Shown in pieces: positions 16,933 to 25,891 of a stretch of 64,000 bases of DNA. Origin of the DNA: RGIG426 sp045639905 (GTDB lineage Bacteria; Bacillota; Clostridia; Oscillospirales; Acutalibacteraceae); NCBI GenBank assembly GCA_045639905.1, contig JAZUDZ010000040.1:23090-87089 (forward strand), read 5' to 3'. The notes below the pieces were generated by a model that ran no database searches, was not told the DNA's origin, and saw nothing but the letters and a program-made list of their open reading frames with translations. Position 1 is the stretch's first letter. The number at the start of each line of letters is the position of its first letter. A program made the translations under genes and the position numbers.

Positions 16933-18594
16933 ATGATTACTGGAATTACCATGCGTGATGCCCTGATTTCGGCAGCTAACGCATTAAATGAACAGAAGCA
17001 GGCAGTTGATGCCTTGAATATTTTCCCGGTTCCGGACGGGGATACGGGATCCAATATGTCTATGACCATCAGTGCCGCCGGCCGTGAGCTGGCTCGCCTG
17101 AGCGATCCGACCGTGTCGGAAGCTGCGGATACGGCAGCTTCTGCGATGCTTCGCGGCGCCCGTGGAAACTCCGGCGTTATTTTGTCTTTGTTGTTCCGCG
17201 GCTTTTCCAAGGGACTTAAAGGAAAAAACGAAGCCGACGGATATGATTTGGCTCATGCTTTGGAAGCCGGTGTGAAAGCCGCTTACAAGGCCGTTATGAA
17301 GCCGGCGGAAGGTACAATTCTGACCGTTGCCCGTGAGGCAGCCGTAGCCGGTATTGCCGCCGCCGATGTGGACCGTGATCCCGTGACGGTTTGGGATGTA
17401 ATCGTAACCGAAGCGAAAGCATCGCTGGCCAGAACACCGGATTTGTTGCCGGTGCTGAAAAAAGCCGGTGTCGTGGACGCCGGCGGTCAGGGATTCTGCA
17501 TCGTCATCGAAGAGATGCTGCGTGTTATGAAAGGCGGTTCTGTGAAGGAGGGCTCTGCCGGTACGGCCGGTCCCGCCAAGCAGGTTTCCGCAGCGGGATC
17601 CTTTGAGACGGATATTAAGTTCGCCTATTGCACGGAGTTTATCGTCAGCCGTGAAAACACGGAAAAAGATCCTTTGGCTTTCCGTGCGTATCTGGAATCG
17701 GTTGGTGACTGTGTCGTTATGGTCGATGACGATGACATTGTCAAGGTGCATGTTCATACCAACGACCCCGGTATGATTTTGCATCAGGCAATTGAGTTCG
17801 GCCAGTTTGAAATGGTAAAAGTCGAAAACATGAAGATTCAGCATGCCAATGCCGGATGGGTGGAAGAGGAAGCCCCCGAGATGGAAAACAATGTTCCGAC
17901 TCCGGTGGATGCAACCGAACCGTATAGTTTTGTGGCTGTCGCCGCCGGTGACGGTGTCCGTCAGCTGTTCAGTGATCTCGGATGCGCCCAGGTTGTGTCC
18001 GGCGGTCAGACGATGAATCCGTCTACCGAAGATTTACTGAATGCCATTGAAGCCACTCCGGGCAAAATTGTCTATGTGCTGCCGAATAACAAAAATATTA
18101 TTTTGGCTGCCGAGCAGGCAATTCCGCTCAGTGACCGTGAAATTCACGTTGTTCCCACCAAAAACATCCCGCAGGGCGTATCGGCCATGCTGGCCTTTGA
18201 CCCGGATGCCGAAGTGGAAGACAACTTAATCGCCATGAATCATGCGTATGACGAGATTTCCACCGGTTCCATTACCTTCGCCGCCCGAGACAGCGAGTTT
18301 GACGGTAACACGATTCGTGAAAATCAAATTATGGCAATGGAAAACGGACAGATTACGATTGTGGAGAATGAATTGCAGCCGGCCCTTGTTAAGGTTGTCA
18401 AAAACATTTTGATGAAACGGAAAAAGGCCGGTCAGGACAGTTCTTTCTTAACGCTTATGTACGGTGAAGCCGTTTCGGAGGACGAGGCGGAATCCAACGA
18501 AAAAGCCTTGAAAGCCGAAATCGGAAACGATATTGAGATTACCAGTATTAACGGCGGACAACCTGTATACTACTACATTTTGTCGGTCGAATAA
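16933..18594 (+). CDS. fakA: Fatty acid kinase catalytic subunit FakA (DAK2/DegV-linked)
   Basis: 553 residues. The N-terminal DhaL/DAK2 kinase domain (about 1-200) has LNIFPVPDGDTGSNMSMT, the nucleotide/Mg-binding loop, and RGARGNSGVILS. A middle domain contains the HVHTNDPG metal-site-like motif, and a C-terminal DegV-like domain ends the protein. FakA phosphorylates fatty acids presented by FakB proteins, feeding them into phospholipid synthesis. It follows the Asp23 gene as in many Firmicutes and has an AAGGAGGAA ribosome site. No fakB/degV gene is seen in this window. Confidence 0.93.
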   Translation: MITGITMRDALISAANALNEQKQAVDALNIFPVPDGDTGSNMSMTISAAGRELARLSDPTVSEAADTAASAMLRGARGNSGVILSLLFRGFSKGLKGKNEADGYDLAHALEAGVKAAYKAVMKPAEGTILTVAREAAVAGIAAADVDRDPVTVWDVIVTEAKASLARTPDLLPVLKKAGVVDAGGQGFCIVIEEMLRVMKGGSVKEGSAGTAGPAKQVSAAGSFETDIKFAYCTEFIVSRENTEKDPLAFRAYLESVGDCVVMVDDDDIVKVHVHTNDPGMILHQAIEFGQFEMVKVENMKIQHANAGWVEEEAPEMENNVPTPVDATEPYSFVAVAAGDGVRQLFSDLGCAQVVSGGQTMNPSTEDLLNAIEATPGKIVYVLPNNKNIILAAEQAIPLSDREIHVVPTKNIPQGVSAMLAFDPDAEVEDNLIAMNHAYDEISTGSITFAARDSEFDGNTIRENQIMAMENGQITIVENELQPALVKVVKNILMKRKKAGQDSSFLTLMYGEAVSEDEAESNEKALKAEIGNDIEITSINGGQPVYYYILSVE

Positions 18595-18627
18595 TCAAGA
18601 AAAGTTTAGAAGAGGGAGGCTTGCGCA

Positions 18628-20685
18628 ATGCTGACATGGGATACGTCGATTCAGTATGTCAAAGGTGTCGGGGAAAAACGCGCGGCTCTCTTTGCTAAAC
18701 TGGATATTTACACGGTGGAGGATTTGCTTAAGCATTTTCCCAGAGATTATGCGGATTGGGCGAATCCCTGTGACATTGATGAGGCACCTCTGGACGAGCC
18801 GTGCTGTTTGCGGGTTATTATCGCAACCGAACCGCGAGAGCACCGTGTGCGGCGGGGAATGGTACTGTACAAGTTCCGCGTCAGTGACGGGAAAACCACT
18901 ATGCCGGTTACGTTGTTTAACGCAAAATACACAGCCAAAAATATTCACAAAGGCGACAGCTTTTTGCTTTACGGTAAGGTCAGTGGGGATTTGCTGAATC
19001 GGTCTATGACGTCACCGCAAATGGAGCCGGATACGGGGGAAGAGCAACTGAAACCCATCTATCCCCTGACGGCCGGATTGACTTCCAAGGCGATTGAAAA
19101 AGTAATTCGTGCGGCCTTGGACGGACTGGGAGATACGGTCTATCAGGATTTCTTGCCGCAGTCCATACGGGCAAAATATGACTTACCGGACAGAGCGACG
19201 GCCTTTCGGCAAATCCATTTTCCGGCAAACCGAAAAGAAGCAGAAAATGCCAGAAGAAGACTGGTGTTTGAGTCACTCCTGGTGCTGCAGCTGGGGCTGA
19301 TGCGTATGAAGGACCGCGGTCACAGTACAACCGGGGTCAAACTGTCTGCGGATCATTCGGCGGAGTTTATGCCGCTGTTACCTTTTGAAATGACGGGCGC
19401 TCAAAAGCGTGCCGTTTCTGAATGTATATCCGATATGCAAACCGGTAATGCCATGTGCCGGCTTCTGCAGGGGGATGTGGGAAGCGGTAAAACCGCCGTG
19501 GCTGCCGCCGTTATTCATTCCCTGGTCAGGGAAGGATATCAAGCCGCCTTGATGGCACCCACGGAAATTCTGGCCCATCAGCATGCGGAAACATTCCGCA
19601 AGTTTTTGGAACCGGCAGGGATGCGCGTGGAGGTGCTGACGGCGTCCTGCAAGGCAGCGGAAAAACGAAGAATACTGGAAGGGTTGGCGGACGGTTCAGT
19701 TCACCTGGTCGTCGGAACGCAGGCCCTTCTTTCCGACTCAACCGTGTTCCAAAACCTTGGACTGGTTGTGACGGACGAGCAGCATCGATTCGGTGTGCAT
19801 CAGCGTGCAACGCTGGCCGCCAAAGGGGATAACCCGCATATGCTGGTTATGTCCGCGACTCCGATTCCCCGCACACTGGCGCTGATTTTGTATGGGGATC
19901 TGGATCTTTCCATTTTGGATGAATTGCCACCCGGGAGATTGCCGGTAAGGACCTATGCGGTTCGCACCGATATGAGAGACCGGATTTATGCATATATTCG
20001 TAAAAACGTCGATGCCGGTCGGCAGGCGTATATTGTATGTCCTTTGGTAGAAGAGGGCGAAGCCGCAGAAGAACTCGGTGATGACCGCGTGGCGGCGACA
20101 GAATATGTGGAAATGTTAAAAAAAGGGGCTTTATGTGGCTATTCCGTAGGTCTTTTGCATGGTAAAATGAAGCCCGCCGAAAAAGATGCCGTAATGACTG
20201 CTTTTTCGAAAGGTGATATTTCCATTTTGGTTTCTACCACGGTCATTGAGGTGGGTGTCGACGTTCCGAATGCCACCTTGATGGTGATTGAAAATGCCGA
20301 TTTATTCGGACTGGCTCAGCTGCATCAGCTACGCGGACGCGTAGGACGCGGCGGATTTCAGTCGGATTGCATATTAATATCCGATTCCCGAGGGGAAGAG
20401 GCGTTCCGTCGACTCAAGGCCATGTGTGCCACGAATGACGGTTTCAGGATTGCGGACGAGGACCTGAAGATGCGTGGCCCCGGAGACTTTTTCGGAGCAA
20501 AACAGTCCGGTCTTCCCTCTATTAAGTTACTTCCGGGAGCAACGGATATGGGACTTTTAAGTCTCGCACAAGACGAAGCGGTTATGCTTCTGAAAAACAG
20601 AGCACTGCAGGACAGTGCCTATACGGCTTTGGCCAAAGAAGTAGACAAGTTGTTTGCTTCGGTCGGAGAGCACGGACTCAACTAA
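18628..20685 (+). CDS. recG: ATP-dependent DNA helicase RecG
   Basis: 685 residues, the normal length for RecG. An N-terminal wedge/OB-fold domain (about 1-230) contacts branched DNA. The helicase core has Walker A GDVGSGKT, motif II DEQH, SATPIPRTL, STTVIEVGVDVPNA and the QLRGRVGRG motif, followed by the RecG TRG region. It unwinds and reverses replication forks and Holliday junctions. A GGGAGG ribosome site precedes the ATG. It lies 33 bases after fakA, an order common in Clostridia. Confidence 0.97.
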   Translation: MLTWDTSIQYVKGVGEKRAALFAKLDIYTVEDLLKHFPRDYADWANPCDIDEAPLDEPCCLRVIIATEPREHRVRRGMVLYKFRVSDGKTTMPVTLFNAKYTAKNIHKGDSFLLYGKVSGDLLNRSMTSPQMEPDTGEEQLKPIYPLTAGLTSKAIEKVIRAALDGLGDTVYQDFLPQSIRAKYDLPDRATAFRQIHFPANRKEAENARRRLVFESLLVLQLGLMRMKDRGHSTTGVKLSADHSAEFMPLLPFEMTGAQKRAVSECISDMQTGNAMCRLLQGDVGSGKTAVAAAVIHSLVREGYQAALMAPTEILAHQHAETFRKFLEPAGMRVEVLTASCKAAEKRRILEGLADGSVHLVVGTQALLSDSTVFQNLGLVVTDEQHRFGVHQRATLAAKGDNPHMLVMSATPIPRTLALILYGDLDLSILDELPPGRLPVRTYAVRTDMRDRIYAYIRKNVDAGRQAYIVCPLVEEGEAAEELGDDRVAATEYVEMLKKGALCGYSVGLLHGKMKPAEKDAVMTAFSKGDISILVSTTVIEVGVDVPNATLMVIENADLFGLAQLHQLRGRVGRGGFQSDCILISDSRGEEAFRRLKAMCATNDGFRIADEDLKMRGPGDFFGAKQSGLPSIKLLPGATDMGLLSLAQDEAVMLLKNRALQDSAYTALAKEVDKLFASVGEHGLN

Positions 20686-20707
20686 AAGATAAGGAGGTGG
20701 AAAGCAT

Positions 20708-22150
20708 ATGGTTTTCTCCAGTTTGTTGTTTGTCTATGCTTTTCTGCCTCTTTGTTTAATTTGTTACAATCTGGCAAAAAGCATTCGGGCGAAGAATACG
20801 GTATTGCTGATTTTTTCCCTTGTGTTTTACGCATGGGGTGAACCGAAATACATTTTTCTGCTGATCGGTATGGTGGCCGCGGATTGGCTGCTGGCAATGA
20901 AAATTGAAAAAGCGCAGAAAAAGAAGTTCTGGTTGGTTATTACGTGTGTGGTCAATCTCGGACTGATTGGCATTTTTAAATATGCCAATTTCCTGGACGA
21001 AACCTTCCACAGTTTGTTTAAAACATCCTTGTTGCTGCCGCAAATTGCTTTGCCAATCGGTATTTCCTTCTATACCTTCCAGCTTCTGTCCTATGTGGTG
21101 GATGTTTACAGAGGGCAAGTGCCGGCGCAAAAGAAGTTTTCCACGCTTCTTTTGTATGCGGGACTGTTTCATCAGTGCATAGCCGGTCCGATTGTCCGCT
21201 ATCAGGATATTATGAACGAACTGACATGCCGCAGCGTGGAAATGAAAGATATCAACGCCGGCGTGACACGGTTTACGGTAGGTCTTGCAAAGAAAGCCGT
21301 TTTGGCGAATGTTTGCGGATCACTTGCGGACTCGCTCCTTCTTCTTAAAGGAAATGAAACCGTTACGGTTGCTTCTTTGGAAGCTACTGACGGAGCGGCA
21401 CTCTGGGTCAGCATGTTGGCCTATATGCTTCAGATTTATCTGGATTTTTCTGCGTATTCCGATATGGCCATTGGTATGGGACAGATGGTCGGACTCCATT
21501 ACAAGGAGAACTTCCGGTATCCGTATGTGGCCTCGTCCGTTCAGGACTTTTGGCGCAGATGGCATATTTCCTTAAGCAGTTTCTTCAAGGATTATGTGTA
21601 TATTCCGCTGGGCGGAAATCGAAACGGTCTTTTGCGCACCATTCTGAATATGTTTGTGGTGTGGCTGTTGACCGGCCTTTGGCATGGTGCCAGCTGGAAC
21701 TTTGTGGCCTGGGGCCTGTATTACTTTATTTTCCTGGTTGCCGAGCGCTTATTCCTCGGAAAACTACTGGAAAAGATCCCGCGTGTGATTCGTACGATTT
21801 ACACCTGTATTGTCGTGTACTTCGGTTGGATTTTGTTCCGGTTTAAGGATTTCTCTTTGGTGTGGGCAGCCCTGCGCGGTATGTTCGGCGCCCCGGGAAA
21901 CTACTGGACTTCTGCCGAAACCAATGCGGCACTGGCCGTGAAAGTCGTCTTTCTTTTCGTGGCCATGCTCGCCTGTACACCGCTGATCAGCCGTCTCGGC
22001 AGAGCCTGCCGGGAAGAGGCATACTTTAACAAAAAAATGGCGGTTGCGTATTCCGTCAGTCAAATCGTCATCCCGGTCATATTGTTGGTATTGTCCACTA
22101 TGACGCTGGTGGGAGACAGTTACAACCCGTTCCTGTATTTCCAATTCTAA
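20708..22150 (+). CDS. MBOAT family O-acyltransferase (AlgI-like)
   Basis: 480 residues with about ten membrane helices. It has the MBOAT core seen in AlgI/DltB relatives: YPIGISFYTFQ-like LPIGISFYTFQLLSYVVDVYRG, DFWRRWHISLSSFFKDYVYIPLGG and the catalytic-His segment TGLWHGASWNFV. Such proteins move acetyl or other acyl groups from the cytosolic side to surface polymers. The strong AAGGAGGTG ribosome site is 8 bases before the ATG. The following DHHW/SGNH-type gene is the usual partner that completes transfer outside the cell. The acceptor polymer is unknown; teichoic acid or exopolysaccharide are both possible. Confidence 0.92.
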   Translation: MVFSSLLFVYAFLPLCLICYNLAKSIRAKNTVLLIFSLVFYAWGEPKYIFLLIGMVAADWLLAMKIEKAQKKKFWLVITCVVNLGLIGIFKYANFLDETFHSLFKTSLLLPQIALPIGISFYTFQLLSYVVDVYRGQVPAQKKFSTLLLYAGLFHQCIAGPIVRYQDIMNELTCRSVEMKDINAGVTRFTVGLAKKAVLANVCGSLADSLLLLKGNETVTVASLEATDGAALWVSMLAYMLQIYLDFSAYSDMAIGMGQMVGLHYKENFRYPYVASSVQDFWRRWHISLSSFFKDYVYIPLGGNRNGLLRTILNMFVVWLLTGLWHGASWNFVAWGLYYFIFLVAERLFLGKLLEKIPRVIRTIYTCIVVYFGWILFRFKDFSLVWAALRGMFGAPGNYWTSAETNAALAVKVVFLFVAMLACTPLISRLGRACREEAYFNKKMAVAYSVSQIVIPVILLVLSTMTLVGDSYNPFLYFQF

Positions 22151-22182
22151 CTAAGTGAAAATCTGACAAGGAGGTGAATCGG

Positions 22183-23706
22183 ATGGGCCGAAAATCGGGT
22201 AAACTTCATTTTTCCAATGATCTTAATAAAAAGCTGAATGAAAAGAAAACCATGGCGGATATTGTAGCCAGTATCGACGATGAACCGTCGGATTTTCGAA
22301 TCGCCTGGCATTATCCGATTCGCGTCATTGTGTTTTTTGTTGTCTTGTTCTTCGGATGCCTTATTTCCCTCATGCTGCCGCTTCGGCCGCATTACTCCCA
22401 TATGGAGCAACGGGAACTTACGAAATTCCCGAAGTTCTCGTTTGCCGCTTTGGTTGACGGTGATTATTTCGACGATATTAACACATGGTTTGCCGATACG
22501 TTCCCGGGTCGGGAAGGATGGGTTGATCTAAACGCAAAATGGAGCGCACTCCATGGATTCGGTTCCGGAAAACTATACGGTCCGGTTGATCCCGGAGACG
22601 AAATTCCGGATGTCAGTTTTGAAGAGCCGTCTCTTCCGGAAGTGACAACCGCGGCGACGATGCAAACAACCGTTCCGACGACAACCACCTCGACTGCTCC
22701 GTCCACCACGGCTACGACGGTTGCCACGACCAAGCCGACCGCCGCACCGACCAATCCTCCGACGAAAAAAACATCTTCCCGGGATTTGAATGATTTCCAG
22801 CAAGGGGTGGATGTGGATTGTCAAAACTTAAACGGTATTCTGGTTCGCGGAAATACCGCCTACGAATATTACAGTTTCTCAACATCGGCTGCCAATTTGT
22901 ATGTAGGTGCAGTGAACAAGGTTGCGGGCCAGGTGTCCGGCAAGGCAAAGGTTTATGATATTGTAATTCCGACCAGTATCGGTGTCATGCTGAATGAAAA
23001 GGTTCGAAACTCCATCAGCAGTTCCGACCAGGAAAAGGCAATCAACTATATTTACGGAACGATGAGCGGAAGTGTCGGAAAAGTACCGCTCCTCGGAACG
23101 CTTCGTGAGCATAACAACGAATACCTATATTTCCACAGCGACCATCACTGGACGGCGACCGGTGCCTATTACGCTTACAGCAATTTAATGCAAATGATGG
23201 GCAAGGCTCCGGAAGCCCTTGGCGGATTTGAAAGAAAAGAATTTGGCGGATTTAAGGGCTCCTTCTATTCGGAGACCAATGATGCCAATTTGCAAATTGA
23301 CACCGTGGTGGCGTATCTGCCTCACGCAGATACCAGTATGTTCTTTGAGGACAGTGACGGAGCCAGAACCGACTGGCACGTGATTCAGGATGTGTCGTCC
23401 TGGGCAGCACGTTCAAAATACAACACCTTTATCGGCGGTGATAACGCCTTTACGGAAATCACCAACAACGGTTTACATGACGGTTCTGCTTGTGTGGTTA
23501 TTAAAGAGTCCTTCGGCAATGCACTTGTACCGTTCCTGGTGGACCACTATCAAAAGGTTTATGTTCTGGATTACCGGTATTACACGAAGATGAAACTCAG
23601 TACATTCGTGGACGCCTATCATGTGCAAGATGTGATTTTTGCCAATAATATTGGCGCAACCCGCAGCACAAAGCTGATGGAAAAGGTTGCCGCACTCGTT
23701 GGATGA
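22183..23706 (+). CDS. DHHW family protein, extracytoplasmic partner of the MBOAT enzyme
   Basis: 507 residues. I chose ATG 22183 because the GTG at 22174 lies inside the AAGGAGGTG ribosome site. A cytoplasmic N-terminus is followed by one membrane helix (about 46-65), an extracytoplasmic segment, a Thr/Pro-rich linker (about 150-190) and a C-terminal AlgX/SGNH-like domain. That domain holds the eponymous SDHHWTATGAYY motif and a later KESFGNALVPFL block. These proteins transfer acyl groups delivered by the MBOAT protein to a polymer outside the membrane. It starts 32 bases after the MBOAT gene, is the last gene of the series and is followed by a strong terminator. Confidence 0.88.
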   Translation: MGRKSGKLHFSNDLNKKLNEKKTMADIVASIDDEPSDFRIAWHYPIRVIVFFVVLFFGCLISLMLPLRPHYSHMEQRELTKFPKFSFAALVDGDYFDDINTWFADTFPGREGWVDLNAKWSALHGFGSGKLYGPVDPGDEIPDVSFEEPSLPEVTTAATMQTTVPTTTTSTAPSTTATTVATTKPTAAPTNPPTKKTSSRDLNDFQQGVDVDCQNLNGILVRGNTAYEYYSFSTSAANLYVGAVNKVAGQVSGKAKVYDIVIPTSIGVMLNEKVRNSISSSDQEKAINYIYGTMSGSVGKVPLLGTLREHNNEYLYFHSDHHWTATGAYYAYSNLMQMMGKAPEALGGFERKEFGGFKGSFYSETNDANLQIDTVVAYLPHADTSMFFEDSDGARTDWHVIQDVSSWAARSKYNTFIGGDNAFTEITNNGLHDGSACVVIKESFGNALVPFLVDHYQKVYVLDYRYYTKMKLSTFVDAYHVQDVIFANNIGATRSTKLMEKVAALVG

Positions 23707-23707
23707 G

Positions 23708-23753
23708 AAAAAAAGAAATCGGAGATCATATAGATCTCCGATTTTTCTTTTTT
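23708..23753. terminator. Bidirectional terminator after the DHHW gene
   Basis: A 12 bp stem (23716-23727 with 23733-23744) closes a 5-base loop, flanked by A-rich and T-rich runs. It can stop both the plus-strand operon and the convergent Ntn-hydrolase gene. Confidence 0.9.
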
Positions 23754-23774
23754 GTAAGACTTGCCAAAACGAAA

Positions 23775-25010
23775 TCAAATGTCCTCGGCCAATTTGAAGG
23801 TGCCGTCAGAAACATCAAATATATAGGTCATGGAACGGTTTTCCATAAACTGAACACGCATTTGTGTCGGGTTTGCCCAGTCAATTCCAATGCTGTATGC
23901 CGTATGCATGGCGACTTCTTCTTCCATGCGCTGCATATTGTCCTTGGACTTGAATTTCTCGATTTCTTTTTTGATAAAATTCTGAACGGCGGGGGTGTCT
24001 TTGTTGTTCTTGGTAATCCAGGTATCGGCTTTACCGTCGCCGTTTGTATCTATCATTTGTGACTCAAAGTCGCTGGCAACTTCATAAGGGCTGATGGGAG
24101 AATACATATTGGTGTATTGCAGACCCATCATGATTTCAAATCCGTCCATAAAGGGAAGCCCGTCTTGGAAGTTATAACTAAAATGTTCTGTACGACCCGC
24201 GCCGATATCGAAAAGGGATTCGTCGGCGTAAGGCTTTGCAATTAATGTGTTTGTGTGAACTTTGACACCCGCCGTAACATTCAGTTTGTTATCAATCAGT
24301 TCAAACAAGGCGGTATCTTTGCCGTCATTCACGAGCCAGGCGTAGTAATAAGGCGTGTAGGCTTCGGACATCCAGTTGATGGTACCGGCGTACTCTTTTG
24401 CTTCTTCCACCGTGGCACAGTGGTTGGCAATTTCACGGCCGAAGGTAAGAATGTGCCTGGTTTCCTTGGCACTCGGATTGGAACCTTTGTCACTTAGCCA
24501 TTTTGGATCCATTTTTTCGATATCCAAATCGATGGAACGGGTCTGCATTTCCGCATAGAGACCTTTCTCATTGAAAACGTCGGTCGGAACGGATGTATAC
24601 CAGTCCAAAGCCTCCTTTGTGAAGCCGGCGGCCATAACCTCCTCATAGGTTTGAATGTTGTTCAGCAAATAGGCAACGTTCCAGGATTTGTATGACCCTT
24701 TCACATCAAAGTAATAGGCAACGGCCGGTTTTTTGGAGTAGCGGGAGTCCATATTTCGCAGCTGGGCGACGGAACCCTGGTCGGTCGTCCATGTGACGGC
24801 GGAGCAGGCGCTGACGGCATCCACTTCTCGAATGGATTTTTCAAAATCCTCGTAACTCTTTGTCGTCACGGCCGGAGCTTTCAGCGCATAGCCGGACGGG
24901 TTCGGGAAGGCCGTTAAATCGATGGTTTTGGTGTCTTCATTTTTTGCATGGCATCCGGGGAGCATGCAAAGAAGCACGACGGCCGAAAGAATGGTAAGAA
25001 AACGTTTCAT
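23775..25010 (-). CDS. Lipoprotein of the linear amide C-N hydrolase (choloylglycine/penicillin V acylase-like) family
   Basis: 411 residues from ATG 25010, chosen for the AGGAGG 8 bases upstream. The signal peptide ends in lipobox LPGC (Cys20). About 49 residues later comes a candidate nucleophile, Cys69, in VSACSAVTW, followed by the QLRNMD motif. This Cys/Arg-Asn-x-Asp pattern is typical of Ntn-hydrolases that cleave bile salt or penicillin V amides. NDGKDTALFEL and NTLIAKPY also fit. A DTNGDGKADTW segment looks like an EF-hand-type calcium loop. An internal nucleophile would need autoprocessing. The substrate is unknown; it is the last gene after murA and the MBL hydrolase. Confidence 0.72.
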   Translation of the reverse strand: MKRFLTILSAVVLLCMLPGCHAKNEDTKTIDLTAFPNPSGYALKAPAVTTKSYEDFEKSIREVDAVSACSAVTWTTDQGSVAQLRNMDSRYSKKPAVAYYFDVKGSYKSWNVAYLLNNIQTYEEVMAAGFTKEALDWYTSVPTDVFNEKGLYAEMQTRSIDLDIEKMDPKWLSDKGSNPSAKETRHILTFGREIANHCATVEEAKEYAGTINWMSEAYTPYYYAWLVNDGKDTALFELIDNKLNVTAGVKVHTNTLIAKPYADESLFDIGAGRTEHFSYNFQDGLPFMDGFEIMMGLQYTNMYSPISPYEVASDFESQMIDTNGDGKADTWITKNNKDTPAVQNFIKKEIEKFKSKDNMQRMEEEVAMHTAYSIGIDWANPTQMRVQFMENRSMTYIFDVSDGTFKLAEDI

Positions 25011-25029
25011 TGTATTTTCCTCCTGAATA

Positions 25030-25821
25030 TCAAAAATAGATAATGGCATCGGTGGAAACCGGTTTTGCCACGGAAAGACGATAATCTTCGCCGCGAACGA
25101 ACCCGGCGTGGGTCAATGCATCGACAGCCGTTTGTTCCGCCAGTTTCGGACGGTTGTTTTCCGCACTTAAGTGTCCGAGAATAAAATGAGTCACACCGGC
25201 CTTGGCCAAAAACGGCAGGAAGTCCGCGCAGGCTTCATTGGACAGATGTCCGCCGGACCCCAGAATGCGTGTTTTCAGCGGATACGGATACGGACCGTTT
25301 TTGAGCATTTCTATGTCATGATTGGACTCAATCAAAACCAGGTCGCAGGTTTTCAGAATCTGCTGCACATTGTTTTCCAAAAATCCCATATCCGTAGCGA
25401 CGGCGGCACGGCGGCTGTCCGGGGTTTCCACAACATAGCCGACGCTGCCCGGTGCATCATGGGGTGTTGGGAACCATTCCACTTTGAGATTCCCGACCTT
25501 TACGGGTCCTTTTTTCGGCAATACATCCATGCCGCTTAAAGGAGAGGCGTTCACATCCTCAATGGCTTTAGCGGTGGTGGCTGTTGCGTATACGGGAATT
25601 TTGTATCGGTTTCCGAATACACGGATTCCCTGAATGTGGTCGGAATGGGAATGGGTCACGAAGATGGCCTGAATGCCACGGGGGTCGATACCGCGTTCAA
25701 TCAGTGCATTTTCAATTCTTTTGGTGCTGACACCGGCATCAATGAGAATGCCGGTGGTTCCGGCACCGATGTAGGTGCAGTTACCACTACTGCTGCTGAA
25801 CAGAGAACAGAAGCGTCCCAT
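25030..25821 (-). CDS. MBL-fold metallohydrolase (YycJ/WalJ-like)
   Basis: 263 residues from the ATG at 25821. The alternative ATG at 25827 has too short a spacing to AAAGGA. It starts with the characteristic FCSLFSSSSGNCTYIG of YycJ/WalJ-type exonuclease-like proteins. The metal motif THSHSDHIQG follows, then TPHDAPGSVGY, LIESNHD and LGHLSAENN, supplying the remaining ligands. In other Firmicutes WalJ sits with the walRK cell-wall regulon; here it lies between murA and the Ntn-hydrolase gene, 19 bases upstream of the latter. A role in DNA or RNA phosphodiester hydrolysis is expected from the family. Confidence 0.88.
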   Translation of the reverse strand: MGRFCSLFSSSSGNCTYIGAGTTGILIDAGVSTKRIENALIERGIDPRGIQAIFVTHSHSDHIQGIRVFGNRYKIPVYATATTAKAIEDVNASPLSGMDVLPKKGPVKVGNLKVEWFPTPHDAPGSVGYVVETPDSRRAAVATDMGFLENNVQQILKTCDLVLIESNHDIEMLKNGPYPYPLKTRILGSGGHLSNEACADFLPFLAKAGVTHFILGHLSAENNRPKLAEQTAVDALTHAGFVRGEDYRLSVAKPVSTDAIIYF

Positions 25822-25891
25822 CCTCATCGTCCTTTCTAAAAGTTACGGGCGAGGGAGAGCCTCGCCCGAAGACTGTATTCGCAAAATGGGT

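Noticed and set aside
22620..22770. Possible short tandem repeat in the DHHW gene
   Set aside because: It encodes a Thr/Pro-rich linker with irregular codons, not a DNA repeat array; similar linkers in other genes here explain the apparent repetition.
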